DNA of 64,000 nt. Origin: Mesorhizobium sp. LHD-90 (GTDB lineage: Bacteria > Pseudomonadota > Alphaproteobacteria > Rhizobiales > Rhizobiaceae). Under the pieces are notes generated by a model. It saw only the letters and a list, made by a program, of their open reading frames with translations, made no database searches and was not told the DNA's origin. Of the stretch, positions 43,690 to 53,936 are shown piece after piece; position 1 is the stretch's first letter, and each line of letters begins with the position of its first letter. A program made the position numbers and the translations under genes. The stretch lies in contig NZ_JAVFVV010000021.1 of assembly GCF_030929505.1 (NCBI RefSeq), positions 1 to 64,000 on the forward strand, in the 5' to 3' direction.

Positions 43690-44274
43690 ATGGCAGCGTT
43701 GCTCGCTCTCGCGCGGGGTATCGACCGGCTGAACGAATTCATCGGCAGGTGGGTGTCGTGGCTGATCCTGATCGCCATCCTCGTCAGCGCCGGCAATGCC
43801 GTGATCCGCAAGGTCTTCAACACGTCGTCGAACGCCTGGCTGGAACTGCAATGGTATCTGTTCGGCGGCGCCTTCCTGCTGGCTGCCGCCTATACGCTGA
43901 AGCAGAACGAGCACATCCGCATCGACGTCGTCTACGGCATGTTCTCGCGGCGAAAGCAGCACTGGATCGACCTGTTCGGGCATCTGTTTTTCCTGATGCC
44001 CTTCGTCCTGCTGATGATCTACTATTTTGTGCCCTACGTATCGCTCTCCTTCCGCAGCGGCGAGGTCTCGACCAATGCTGGCGGCCTCATCATCTGGCCC
44101 GCCAAGGCGCTGCTGCTGATCGGCTTCTTCCTTCTCGGCCTCCAGGGGATATCGGAAATCATCAAGAAGATCGCGGTGATGCGCGGAGATATGGAGGATC
44201 CCAACCCCTTCGTCTCGGCGCATGAACAGGCCGAACTTGAAGGCAAGGCGCTGGCCGAGGAGGTTCGCTCGTGA
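43690..44274 (+). CDS. dctQ: TRAP transporter small permease (DctQ)
   Basis: A 194-residue four-helix protein with the DctQ signature WLELQWYLFGGAFLLAAAYTLKQNEHIRIDV. GGGAGGAACTG precedes the start. Its stop overlaps the dctM start by 4 bases (44271-44274). It partners DctM in a sodium-driven carrier of organic acids; the large loop size and motif match the mannitol/chloroaromatic-type subgroup. Confidence 0.93.
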   Translation: MAALLALARGIDRLNEFIGRWVSWLILIAILVSAGNAVIRKVFNTSSNAWLELQWYLFGGAFLLAAAYTLKQNEHIRIDVVYGMFSRRKQHWIDLFGHLFFLMPFVLLMIYYFVPYVSLSFRSGEVSTNAGGLIIWPAKALLLIGFFLLGLQGISEIIKKIAVMRGDMEDPNPFVSAHEQAELEGKALAEEVRS

Positions 44275-46082
44275 TCGAGTTCATCGCCGTGAACATGGCT
44301 CCGATCATGTTCTTTTCGCTGGTCATCTTCCTGCTGCTCGGTTATCCCGTCGCCTTCTCGCTTGCCGCCAACGGTCTGCTGTTCTTTGTCATCGGTGTCG
44401 AACTGGCGCCGCTCTCCAACGGCACCATCAACCTGTCCTGGCCATTGCTCTATGCGCTGCCCGAACGCTTCTACGGCGGCGTCATGGCCAACGAGACGCT
44501 GCTCGCCATCCCGTTCTTCACCTTCATGGGCATAGTGCTTGAGCGGTCGGGTATGGCGGAGGATCTGCTCGACACGATCGGTCAGCTCTTCGGTCCGATC
44601 CGTGGCGGCCTTGCCTACGCGGTCATCTTCGTCGGCGCCCTGCTGGCGGCGACCACCGGCGTGGTTGCGGCCTCTGTCATCGCCATGGGCCTGATCTCGC
44701 TGCCGATCATGCTGCGCTACGGCTACGACCGTCGGGTTGCATCGGGCGTCATCGCGGCATCAGGCACGCTGGCGCAGATCATCCCGCCCTCGCTCGTCCT
44801 TATCGTGTTGGCCGACCAGCTCGGCCGCTCCGTCGGCGACATGTACAAGGGCGCGCTGATCCCCGGCCTCGTGCTGACCGGGCTCTACATGGGCTATGTC
44901 CTGCTGATGTCGTTCCTGCGTCGCGACTCCATGCCGGCGCTGCCGCCGGAAGCGCGCACGCTGGGCCATGGAGTGCTCTCGCTGATCGTGGCGCTGCTGC
45001 TCTGCGCGGTGATCGCCTATGGCGCCCATGTCTATTTGTCGCCGACCCACGGCGCCAATGCCGACATCCTCGGCGCCACCGTCGGCGTCATCGTCATCTA
45101 CATCGCCGCGCTCGCCGACCGCGCCCTCAACATCAACCTCATGTCGAAACTGGCGCAGCAGGTCATCATCGTGCTGATCCCGCCATTAGCGCTGATCTTC
45201 CTCGTTCTCGGCACCATCTTCCTCGGCATCGCCACCCCGACCGAAGGCGGCGCCATGGGCGCTGTCGGCGCGCTGATCATGGCGGCCGTGAAGGGGCGGC
45301 TTTCGCTCGACGTGGTGAAGCAGGCCCTGACTTCGACGACGCGGCTGTCGTCCTTCGTGCTGTTCATCCTGATCGGCGCCCGCGTCTTCTCGCTGACCTT
45401 CTACGGCGTCAACGGCCATCTCTGGGTCGAGCACCTGCTGGTATCGCTGCCCGGCGGCGAACTCGGCTTCCTGATCGCCGTCAACATCCTCGTCTTCCTA
45501 CTCGCCTTCTTCCTGGATTTCTTCGAGCTGGCCTTCATCATCGTGCCGTTGCTCGTGCCGGCCGCCAATGCGCTCGGCATCGACCTGATCTGGTTCGGCG
45601 TGCTGCTCGGCGTCAACATGCAGACCAGCTTCATGCACCCGCCCTTCGGCTTCGCGCTGTTCTATCTGCGCTCGGTCGCCGCGCGCGTTCCCTATCTCGA
45701 CCGCATCACCGGAAAGCAGATCGCCCCTGTGACGACCGGCCAGATCTATTGGGGTGCGGTGCCTTTCGTCGGCATCCAGATCGTCATGGTCGGCCTGGTC
45801 ATCGCCTTCCCGCAGATGGTCATGCACTACAAGGGCACGGTGGTCGATCCGGGAACCATCGAGTTCACCGTGCCGGAAAGCCCGGGCCTCGGCGTGCCGT
45901 CCCTAGGCACACCTTCCCTTGACACACCGCCTCCGGCCGACGGTTCGGCTCCGACGCAACCCACCGCCCCGGCGACCGGCCCCGCCGCCCCGGACCTGTC
46001 GGCGCCGCCGAGCTTTGGCGATGCGCCCGCCCAGCCGGCCCCGCCCGCGACCGACCTGTCGAAGCCGCCCAGCTTCGACTGA
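44271..46082 (+). CDS. dctM: TRAP transporter large permease (DctM) with a Pro-rich C-terminal tail
   Basis: A 603-residue DctM with about twelve or more helices: LLAIPFFTFMGIVLERSGMAEDLL, GGLAYAVIFVGALLAATTGVVAASVIAMGL and AIPFF/EGGAMGAVGALI elements. The last about 75 residues are a cytosolic or periplasmic Pro/Ala/Ser-rich tail (PPADGSAPTQPTAPATGP) with two PPSF(G)D repeats, absent from typical DctM (about 430-530 aa). Coupled to dctQ by a 4-base overlap. Confidence 0.93.
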   Translation: MIEFIAVNMAPIMFFSLVIFLLLGYPVAFSLAANGLLFFVIGVELAPLSNGTINLSWPLLYALPERFYGGVMANETLLAIPFFTFMGIVLERSGMAEDLLDTIGQLFGPIRGGLAYAVIFVGALLAATTGVVAASVIAMGLISLPIMLRYGYDRRVASGVIAASGTLAQIIPPSLVLIVLADQLGRSVGDMYKGALIPGLVLTGLYMGYVLLMSFLRRDSMPALPPEARTLGHGVLSLIVALLLCAVIAYGAHVYLSPTHGANADILGATVGVIVIYIAALADRALNINLMSKLAQQVIIVLIPPLALIFLVLGTIFLGIATPTEGGAMGAVGALIMAAVKGRLSLDVVKQALTSTTRLSSFVLFILIGARVFSLTFYGVNGHLWVEHLLVSLPGGELGFLIAVNILVFLLAFFLDFFELAFIIVPLLVPAANALGIDLIWFGVLLGVNMQTSFMHPPFGFALFYLRSVAARVPYLDRITGKQIAPVTTGQIYWGAVPFVGIQIVMVGLVIAFPQMVMHYKGTVVDPGTIEFTVPESPGLGVPSLGTPSLDTPPPADGSAPTQPTAPATGPAAPDLSAPPSFGDAPAQPAPPATDLSKPPSFD

Positions 46083-46093
46083 TCCGCGGGGCG

Positions 46094-46371
46094 TCAGTCG
46101 TTCGAATGCGATTGTGCCCCGTGGAAGACGCGGCCGACGGTAATGCCGTCCCGCGTCCTCCGATAGAGGATTATGTGGCTTCCGTGGACGAACTGGCGCG
46201 TTTCGCCGTGATATTGGCGCCCCATATTTGGAAACTGCGCAATAAGCTGAAAGACGGCATCGAGTTCAAATAGATACTTCTCAGCCTGTTGGCGCCGAAC
46301 ATCAGGGTCGTGTAACGAGATATGTCCTTTATGTCATGTTCGGCGCGCTGCGTGAGCCTATGACGCATCAC
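46094..46371 (-). pseudogene. ParE-type toxin gene broken by a frameshift
   Basis: ATG 46371 opens MMRHRLTQRAEHDIKDISRY, a normal ParE start. The matching C-terminal half (QAEKYLFELDAVFQLIAQFP... and HGSHIILYRRTRDGITVGRV ending HSND at TGA 46094-46096) is in another frame, so a 1-base shift lies around 46290-46320. The intact readable frame stops at 46171 after 66 residues. The 4-base overlap with the upstream antitoxin remains. Toxin probably dead. Confidence 0.7.
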
Positions 46372-46562
46372 AGTCGCTCAGTCCGAACCTCACGAAATAG
46401 ATCCTCAACACTCTTTTCGGAAATCGGGCTCTGAAAGCCCTCCTCGATCGCAGCTAGGATCGCCTTGCGTTTTTCGTCGACGGGCAACGCATCGAACCAT
46501 GCCCGCTGCTCTGCGGTAGGCACCGCCCAAGGATAGACGTCGATGCTGATCGTTTCGAACAT
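46368..46562 (-). CDS. Antitoxin-like small protein paired with the broken ParE
   Basis: A 64-residue protein from ATG 46562 (an in-frame start at 46604 would give 78). It reads IDVYPWAVPTAEQRAWFDAL, then EEGFQSPISEKSVEDLFREV, an acidic/helical antitoxin-like tail. It overlaps the toxin ATG by 4 bases. The N-terminal DNA-binding part is not a clear ribbon-helix-helix. It is inserted between dctM and dctP. Confidence 0.6.
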   Translation of the reverse strand: MFETISIDVYPWAVPTAEQRAWFDALPVDEKRKAILAAIEEGFQSPISEKSVEDLFREVRTERL

Positions 46563-46630
46563 GTTCACGACAGCACCATAAACCCAGAGACGGGCGATTG
46601 CCAACGACGGCTGACAATCTCGATCATGGC

Positions 46631-46664
46631 AAAAAGGCCCGGAGCGTCGCCGCCCCGGGCCTTT
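46631..46664 (-). terminator. Rho-independent terminator downstream of dctP
   Basis: Perfect 10-bp stem AAAGGCCCGG (46633-46642) and CCGGGCCTTT (46655-46664) with a 12-nt loop. On the minus strand the stem is followed by a T-run (TTTTTGCC), so it ends the dctP transcript 22 bp after its stop. Confidence 0.88.
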
Positions 46665-46685
46665 CAGTGGAGCCTATCTAGGGCG

Positions 46686-47819
<1,134 letters not shown>

Positions 47820-48051
47820 TTACCTTAAGGAAACTGTTGATTTTCCTTGGGCGAAGGGTTCGCACATTACACGCGGTCGATGCCGAGTCCAGCGCGCCGG
47901 ACGGGTGAATCCGGCTCTGCCGCGACAAATTCCGGATCGGCCGAACCCGCCTGCGACTTTAGTTGCAGGCGGCTCGCCGCCAAATTTGCGGCGGCTCCCG
48001 GCACCCTTGGCAAGCCGCCATGCGATCGCCTATTTTAGAGGCAATCTCACG

Positions 48052-48849
48052 ATGGACACCCACGAAAGTTCTTCGATCATGCAGCCGCTCGTCGCCGTCT
48101 CGACCGATGTCCGCCAGTTCGACAACTACACCTGGCACGCGGCGCCCCGCCAATATCTGGAAGCGGCTATCGCAGGCGCCGGCGTTTTCCCCGTCCTGGT
48201 GCCGTCCTTCGGCGACCGGCTCGACCTCGACAGCCTGCTCGATTCCGTCGACGGCGTGATGATCACCGGCTCGAAGTCGAACGTGCATCCCTCGCTTTAT
48301 GGCGGCGACGCCAGCGAGGCCAACGGCCCCTACGATCCGGATCGCGACGCCACCACCCTGCCGCTGATCCGCCGGGCGATCGAGCGCGGCGTGCCGCTGC
48401 TCGCCATCTGCCGCGGCATCCAGGAGATGAACGTGGCGCTCGGCGGCACGCTCGCCACCGAATTGCAGGAGCGGCCCGGCTCGCTCGACCACCGCGCGCC
48501 CGTCAGCGACAACCAGGACGAACGCTTCGCCATCCGCCAGGCCGTGTCGATCAAGCCCGGCACCTGCCTTGCCGGCGTGTTCGGCGCCGGCGAGATTCTG
48601 GTCAACTCCGTGCACCGCCAGGGCGTCGGCCAGCTCGGCCCGCTGCTCGATATCGAGGCGGTCGCCGAGGACGGCACGGTCGAGGCCGTCTCGGTCAGGG
48701 ATTCCCGCGCCTTCGCCGTCGGCGTGCAGTGGCACCCCGAATACTGGGTGCACAGCGATTCCGTCTCCGCGAAGGTCTTTCAGGCGTTCGGCGATGCCGT
48801 GCGTGGCCACGCGGCGGCGCGGCTCGGCATCCGCACCGCGGCGGAATAG
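48052..48849 (+). CDS. puuD: Gamma-glutamyl-gamma-aminobutyrate hydrolase family protein (class I amidotransferase)
   Basis: A 265-residue class I glutamine-amidotransferase-like hydrolase. The nucleophile is Cys120 in LLAICRGIQEMN, and the His228/Glu230 dyad is in VQWHPEYW. The PSLYGGDASEANGPYDPDRD block is typical of PuuD, which cleaves gamma-Glu-GABA in putrescine catabolism. A glutamine-synthetase-like gene and an aminotransferase gene lie 8-10 kb downstream on the same strand, a looser version of the same pathway set. The hydrolase substrate is inferred, not proven. Confidence 0.87.
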   Translation: MDTHESSSIMQPLVAVSTDVRQFDNYTWHAAPRQYLEAAIAGAGVFPVLVPSFGDRLDLDSLLDSVDGVMITGSKSNVHPSLYGGDASEANGPYDPDRDATTLPLIRRAIERGVPLLAICRGIQEMNVALGGTLATELQERPGSLDHRAPVSDNQDERFAIRQAVSIKPGTCLAGVFGAGEILVNSVHRQGVGQLGPLLDIEAVAEDGTVEAVSVRDSRAFAVGVQWHPEYWVHSDSVSAKVFQAFGDAVRGHAAARLGIRTAAE

Positions 48850-48910
48850 GCCCCGCCTATCAAGCTCCTACCCTCCGATCGCAGTCGGACGGGCAAGTGG
48901 CTTGGCGCCG

Positions 48911-49885
48911 TCAGCCCGCCGTCACATGCGCCGTTTCCGGCACCGGCGTGATCGCGACGCGCTTCGAAAACCACGAGACCAGATTGTCGACGGCAAGGTC
49001 GGCCATGGCGTTGCGGGTATGCACCGAGGCCGAGCCGACATGCGGCAGCAGCGTCGCGTTCGGCAGGTCGAGCAGCGCCTGCGGCACATGCGGCTCGCGG
49101 GCAAACACGTCGAGGCCGGCCGCTAGAATCGTGCCGTCCGCAAGTGCGGCCGCCAGCGCCTCCTCGTCCACCGTGCTGCCGCGCCCGATATTGACGAACA
49201 CGCCCTCCGGCCCCAGTGCCGACAGCACAGCCGCACCGACCATTTTTTCGGTCGCAGCACCCCCAGGCGCCACCGAGATCAGCGTATCGACCGCGTGCGC
49301 CAGCCCCCCCAGCGTGTCGAAATAGGGATAGGAGACGTCCTGCGCCGGCCGCCGGTTGTGATAGGCGATCGGCAAGCCGAACCCCTCCAGCCGCCGGGCG
49401 ATCGCCTTGCCGATACGGCCCATGCCGACGATGCCGATCTTGCGGCCGCGCAGCGTGGCGCGCGTCAGCGGATACGGCCCCTCCTTCACCCACCGCCCGT
49501 CGCGCAGCCAGTTTTCGGCGCGCGAGAACTCGCGCAGCGTGTTGAGCAGCAGCCCGATCGCCGTGTCTGCGACCTCCTCGGTCAGCACGTCCGGCGTATT
49601 GGTCACCATGATGTTCTTGCCGCCGGCGTGGCGGGCATCGACGCCGTCGTAGCCGACGCCGAAATTGGCGACGATCTCCAGCTTCGGCAGCCCGTCGATG
49701 AAACTCGCGGTGATGCCCGAGACGGCCGAGACGCCGCGCACCGAGTTGCGCACCGCGTCGTCGACCAGCGATAGGTCGGCCCGCTCGATCCGCACCAGCC
49801 TGAATTCCTTGGCCAGCCGCGCCAGCACGCGCTCGTGGATGGCGCCGGTGACAAGAATGGTCACGTCGGAAAGCTGTTCTGGCAT
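48911..49885 (-). CDS. D-isomer-specific 2-hydroxyacid dehydrogenase (glyoxylate/hydroxypyruvate reductase type)
   Basis: A 324-residue NAD(P)-dependent enzyme. Nucleotide-binding GIVGMGRIGKAIARRL is near the middle. The catalytic Arg lies in VNIGRGSTVDEEAL, Glu in VFAREP and His in LPHVGSAS. The Arg of RRLEGFGLPIAYHNRRPA (in place of Asp) suggests NADPH. Its ATG is 42 bp after the LacI-family regulator on the same strand, so an operon with local control is likely. Candidate substrate: glyoxylate or hydroxypyruvate. Confidence 0.9.
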   Translation of the reverse strand: MPEQLSDVTILVTGAIHERVLARLAKEFRLVRIERADLSLVDDAVRNSVRGVSAVSGITASFIDGLPKLEIVANFGVGYDGVDARHAGGKNIMVTNTPDVLTEEVADTAIGLLLNTLREFSRAENWLRDGRWVKEGPYPLTRATLRGRKIGIVGMGRIGKAIARRLEGFGLPIAYHNRRPAQDVSYPYFDTLGGLAHAVDTLISVAPGGAATEKMVGAAVLSALGPEGVFVNIGRGSTVDEEALAAALADGTILAAGLDVFAREPHVPQALLDLPNATLLPHVGSASVHTRNAMADLAVDNLVSWFSKRVAITPVPETAHVTAG

Positions 49886-49927
49886 CGTCTGGTCCCGGAT
49901 GTCTTCTTGAAACGAGGTGGGGATGGA

Positions 49928-50947
49928 TCAGCGCTCGCGCGGCCGCCCGGTCGACTGGCGCACATGCAGTTCCGGCTTGATCAGCTCCTGCGAGGGGCGC
50001 ACCAGCGTCCCGCTCAGCTTGTCGAGCAGGGCGCGCGCCGCGCGCCGGCCGACCTCGCGCTGGCCGTTCCACACGGTGGTCAGCGCCGGGGTGGCGATCG
50101 CCGCCTCCTCCAGATCGTCGTAACCCGTCACCGAAATGTCAGTGCCAGGCACCAGACCGGCGCGCGCGATGCCGTTCATTAACCCGATGGCGACGAGGTC
50201 GTTCCAGCAGCAGGCGGCGGTCGGATGGTCCTTCAGCGCCAGGAACTGGCCGGCCGCCTCGAAACCCGCCTGCTTGGTGCGCGGCCCGGGAATGCGCCAG
50301 TGCGGACGCACGTCCAGCCCGGCCTTCTGCATGGCGTTGACGTACCCCTGAAAACGGTCGCGTCCGGTCGAGGTCTGGTCGGTGCCGCCGATCATGGCGA
50401 TGCGGCTGTGGCCGAGCGAGATCAGGTGGTTGGTGGCGAGCCCTGTGCCGTAGGCGTCGTCGCCGCGGAACACGGGCACGTTGGCGCCTTCCACCGTGCG
50501 CGCGATCAGCACCGCAGGCAACCCGTTCTCCTCGGCCATGAAGATGTCCTCCGGCGGCGTGCCGATCGCCGGCGACATGATCACCCCGTCGGCGCCGAGC
50601 TGCAGCAGCGTGTCGATGAAGGTGCGCTGCTTTTCCAACTGGTCGTAGTGGTTGGACAGGATGAAGGTCTGGCGGCTGCGGTCGAGCTCGCTTTCGATCG
50701 AGCGCAGGATCTCGGCGAAGAACGGGTTCATGATGTCATGCACCACCACCCCGACGATGCCCGAGCGCGAGGTGCGCAGGCTGGCGGCGCGACGATTGTA
50801 GATGTAGCCGACGGCGCGTGCATGCTCCTTGATGCGGTCGCGGGTCGCGTCGGCGACCAGCGGGCTGTCGCGCAGCGCAAGCGACACGGTTGCCGTCGAC
50901 ACCCCGAGGGCGTCGGCGATCGTCGAAAGCCTGATCTTCTGGGCCAG
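49928..50947 (-). CDS. LacI/GalR-family transcription regulator
   Basis: About 340 residues. The N-terminal HTH is IRLSTIADALGVSTATVSLA followed by the hinge NRRAASLRTSRSG; the rest is the periplasmic-binding-like sensor (VVVHDIMNPFFAEILRSIE, DLVAIGLMNGIARAG). No ATG fits: the conserved start follows a GGGGAGG with CTG at 50947, while a TTG at 50974 is also in frame but lacks an RBS. A 7-bp palindrome lies just upstream at 50979-50993. It probably controls itself and the adjacent 2-hydroxyacid dehydrogenase. Confidence 0.88.
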   Translation of the reverse strand: MAQKIRLSTIADALGVSTATVSLALRDSPLVADATRDRIKEHARAVGYIYNRRAASLRTSRSGIVGVVVHDIMNPFFAEILRSIESELDRSRQTFILSNHYDQLEKQRTFIDTLLQLGADGVIMSPAIGTPPEDIFMAEENGLPAVLIARTVEGANVPVFRGDDAYGTGLATNHLISLGHSRIAMIGGTDQTSTGRDRFQGYVNAMQKAGLDVRPHWRIPGPRTKQAGFEAAGQFLALKDHPTAACCWNDLVAIGLMNGIARAGLVPGTDISVTGYDDLEEAAIATPALTTVWNGQREVGRRAARALLDKLSGTLVRPSQELIKPELHVRQSTGRPRER

Positions 50948-50978
50948 CGCGGCCTCCCCAAGTGCCGGAAACAACCGA

Positions 50979-50993
50979 TTTAAACTGTTTAAA
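50979..50993. promoter_or_regulatory. Perfect palindrome upstream of the LacI-family gene
   Basis: TTTAAAC-T-GTTTAAA, 7-bp arms around one centre base, 32 bp upstream of the likely CTG start of the regulator. LacI-family operators are palindromes of this kind, often AT-rich at the ends, so this is a good autoregulatory site. It is the most AT-rich stretch of the locality. Confidence 0.6.
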
Positions 50994-51035
50994 CGGCGCT
51001 TATGCCACCGTTTTGGCCGACCGCAAAGCGATTAT

Positions 51036-51977
51036 TCACAGTCTGTCGGCGAGGTCCGCCGCCTCCTCGTTGGGAAGCGCCCGGTTCTTCAGCCTGAGGC
51101 GGTGTTCACGGTGCACGACATAAAGGCCGCTGACGACGATGATGGCGGTTCCGGACAGCGTCCACCGGTCTGGCAGTTGCGCGAACACCAGGTAGCCGGA
51201 GCCGATCATCCAGACCATCTGCAGATAGGGATAGGGCGCCAGCGCCGTGGTGGTGGCGAGCCGATAGGCCTTGATCAGGAACCAGTGCCCCAGCCCGCCG
51301 AACAGGCCGAGCAGCAGAAGCAGGATGAGATGCAGCGCGCTCGGCGGCGGCGAGGCGGTGAACGGCACGACCGGCGCCATCAGCACCGCCGGCGCCAGCG
51401 CCGAGTAGAAGATCAGGCTGGCCGGCGATTCGGTGGCCGACATCCGGCGCGTCAGGATGACGTAGAAACAGTTCGACAGCATCGCGCCCAGCGCGAGGAC
51501 GTGGCCGATGCCAAAGCTGCCATAGCCGGGCCGGGTGATGACCAGCACGCCGGCGAAGCCGGCGAGAACCGCCAGCCAGCGCCGCCATCCGGCCCATTCG
51601 CCGAGCAACGGGCCGGCGAGTGCGATGGTCACCATCGGCGCGGCGAAATAGATCGCTGAGGTTTCGGCCAGTTGCAGCGTGCGCAGCGCGGCAAAATTGC
51701 AGATGGTCGAGGCGAACAGGCAGAGGCCGCGAACCACCTGCATCGGCAGGTTCTTCACGCGGAACATGTCGAGACCGGCCCAGCCGCGCAGCAGCAGGAT
51801 CGCCAGCACCGCATGTCCCGTGAAACGGACCCAGGCGACGAAGGGCGCCGACATGCCCGACACCACCAGATATTTCGCGCTGGTATCGAGGCCGGTGAAC
51901 AGAACACCCGCCAGCAAGACGAACAGGATCGCCGCGGCGGGCGTCGCGGCCTCATGCTTGGCGGAGGGCAGTTTCAA
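51036..51977 (-). CDS. EamA/DMT-family membrane exporter
   Basis: A 313-residue ten-helix protein made of two EamA repeats: AGVLFTGLDTSAKYLVVSG at the start, LCLFASTICNFAALRTLQLAETSAIYFAAP, then the second half from LGLFGGLGHWFLIKAYRL. It probably exports a metabolite. On the same strand and 62 bp before the LacI gene's start. Confidence 0.88.
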   Translation of the reverse strand: MKLPSAKHEAATPAAAILFVLLAGVLFTGLDTSAKYLVVSGMSAPFVAWVRFTGHAVLAILLLRGWAGLDMFRVKNLPMQVVRGLCLFASTICNFAALRTLQLAETSAIYFAAPMVTIALAGPLLGEWAGWRRWLAVLAGFAGVLVITRPGYGSFGIGHVLALGAMLSNCFYVILTRRMSATESPASLIFYSALAPAVLMAPVVPFTASPPPSALHLILLLLLGLFGGLGHWFLIKAYRLATTTALAPYPYLQMVWMIGSGYLVFAQLPDRWTLSGTAIIVVSGLYVVHREHRLRLKNRALPNEEAADLADRL

Positions 51978-52089
51978 CAGTCAGGCCGTTCGCGAACTTG
52001 GGAGGTCCGTTCCTGCTTGTGAGCCAAGCCTGCCGGTTGCGCAAGCCGCAAACCTGACGCGACATGAAATTGCCGGATGTGGGCCGGTC

Positions 52090-52560
52090 TCAAACGTCGC
52101 TGTCGTCCTCGTCGTCGCCCACTGGCAGCGACACGTCGGAGAGGTTGGATTCGATGCGCGCCAGCAGCTTGACCAGCGACTTCTGGTCCTTTTTGTCGAG
52201 GCCCTTGAAGGCCTGTTTCTCGGTTTTGCGCACCGATTTTTCGATATCGCGGATCGCCTCGCGGCCGGTGTCGGTCAGGAAGATATGGGCCTGCCGGGCG
52301 TCCGTCTCGGATGCCTTCTTCTCGAGAAACCCTTGGGTCTGCAGCCGGTTGATCGTCTTGGTGATGGTCGGCGGGCGCACGCCGATGCGCATGGCGAGTT
52401 GCCCGGGCGTCTGCCCGTCCTCGCGGTCGAGCGCCAGCATGATCTGGTCCTGCCCCGCATAGAACCCGTGGGCGAGCAACCGCGCCGCCAGCGCCGTCCG
52501 CGCCAGCCGCGCGGTCGAGTGCAGCCGCCCCATCGTCGCACTTCTGTTCGTCCTGGCCAT
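52090..52560 (-). CDS. MarR-family transcription regulator
   Basis: A 156-residue winged-helix protein: FYAGQDQIMLALDREDG, the recognition region TPGQLAMRIGVRPPTITKTI, wing TDARQAHIFLTDTG and a long C-terminal dimerisation helix ending in an acidic tail (DDEDDSDV). ATG 52560 follows GGGAGCGGAAG; an in-frame upstream ATG (52620) is less likely. It precedes the DMT exporter on the same strand by about 110 bp and may regulate it. Confidence 0.9.
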   Translation of the reverse strand: MARTNRSATMGRLHSTARLARTALAARLLAHGFYAGQDQIMLALDREDGQTPGQLAMRIGVRPPTITKTINRLQTQGFLEKKASETDARQAHIFLTDTGREAIRDIEKSVRKTEKQAFKGLDKKDQKSLVKLLARIESNLSDVSLPVGDDEDDSDV

Positions 52561-52880
52561 CTTCCGCTCCCTCAGCGTTAAAGCCGCCCCCAGCATCGTT
52601 TCGATAAACTTTGCCGGCAACCGAATTCGACAGAACGGCTAATGACAGACGTTGTTTACAATTGCATGACAGTTGCGAGGGCTGATAATCGAAAGTACCG
52701 GTTGCCAACCTGGACAGTTGGACGGACTTCGCCGGCGGATGGCCCGGTCCGTGCAATTCGATGGCATCCGACGGGCCGGACGCGAATGTCCCCGTGTTGG
52801 TCTCGACCGTCGGCGCTGCCCTCACTGTCCTGCCGGTGTCCAGCGGATGGATGGGTAACAGATTGAACCGGATACATGGG
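52561..52880. other. Gene-free stretch between the MarR gene and IS481 remnant
   Basis: No supported gene. Near 52845-52880 are GGGTAACAGATTG and CATGGGTTACAG, a repeated GGTxAC motif; this lies just past the transposase stop and may mark the IS terminus. The remainder probably holds the MarR promoter: a GTTTACAATTG stretch close to 52652-52663 is the most AT-rich part. Confidence 0.45.
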
Positions 52881-53198
52881 TTACAGTTCTCCCCGTTGCT
52901 GGTCCGCAAAAGCGCCGGCTGGTCGGGGTTGCAAGGCGGCTTTGCGGACCAGCCTGCCGCGCTTGTCGTCGATGAAGCCGAGGCGATGGGCGTAGAAGCG
53001 CATCGCCCATTCGCCGGTCTTGGTCTCCTCGATGGCGACCGGCTCGCCGGCCAGCGTGGCCGCGACATAGACCTCCGCGCCGCGCCATTTGACGGCGCCG
53101 TTGTGGCGCACCCTGCGCACCGCCGCCTCGGCCGGATAGTCGGGCTCGGGCGGGCTTGCCGGCATTCTGCGCGCCGACGGCGGTAGTGCCCGGCAGGG
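52881..53198 (-). pseudogene. IS481-family transposase C-terminal remnant
   Basis: The minus strand encodes PDYPAEAAVRRVRHNGAVKW, then AATLAGEPVAIEETKTGEWA and LGFIDDKRGRLVRK, ending at the stop near 52881. This is the C-terminal domain of an IS481-type transposase. Upstream of about 53198 the frame has no transposase likeness, so the integrase core is missing. A dead insertion sequence, of a different subgroup from the one at the window start. Confidence 0.8.
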
Positions 53199-53936
53199 AG
53201 ATGAGGGGCGGCGCCAGTGGTCAAGGCCGAGCAAAACCGCTCGAAAAAAGGGGGATGGCAAATAGGCCATGGCAAGAAATTTTTCTGCCGAAGCTGTCCT
53301 GCCCTTCGCCAACCCATTGAAATCGCGCGCAGGCACGTTTTCGACGCAAGCGCCTTCGACAAAAAATCGCGCCGGCCGTCCCCCTCCCCAAAACCACGCG
53401 CATACTTGCTGCCAGTTTCTCCTTCGGGAACGCCGATCATGACGGTGTGAAGGCGGGGAGGAACCGGCGCCTCCGGTGCGGGAAGACGTAACCCGCGCCC
53501 GGGGAGGCTTTGTCCGAAGGTCCTCCCTCCGCAACTACGTGCGGTGTGCGCTGGACGACGCGCTTAAGCACGGCCAGCCGAGGCGAAAGCCGGAGCCGGA
53601 GCTGTCGCGAAGCAGGACGGGACAGAGCCCAAAGTCGCCGGACGGGCGGCCGCAAGGTCGCAGATTACTTACTAGATGAGCGAGCTTGTGGTCGCCCGTC
53701 TTCCCGACTTCTCCCTCCGTGGCAGGGGGCATTCTCCTAACAATGGCCAGACGCGAAGGCGGGCGTGGCGGCGATCCGGGCTGTCTGCAAGGACCGCTGC
53801 TAAATCTGGTGGCGGAGCCGGCCAAAAACCTGCCTGGCGTCCGGCTCGCTGGCCCGATCGTGGACACCCGATTGAGGCGTGCAATCCGCCCCGCCCCGTC
53901 CTATATGCAGCACACCAAAATCCTTCGGGGCCTATC
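53199..53936. other. 738-bp stretch without a supported gene upstream of the CobW-family gene
   Basis: It continues from a broken IS481 end to the CobW start. Several open frames occur on both strands, but all are Arg/Pro/Ser-rich shadows. Small self-complementary segments are seen (e.g. GTGCGGGAAGACGTAACCCGCGC near 53476). I looked for a cobalamin riboswitch and a Zur-type palindrome before the CobW start and found no convincing one. Confidence 0.5.

Noticed and set aside
53535-53867. A minus-strand frame of about 110 residues before CobW
   Set aside because: Arg/Pro/Ser-rich and without homology.
53476-53935. Possible cobalamin riboswitch before the CobW gene
   Set aside because: A CCGCAAC near 53528 and an ACCTGCC near 53836 resemble parts of the consensus but are about 300 bp apart, with no intervening core.
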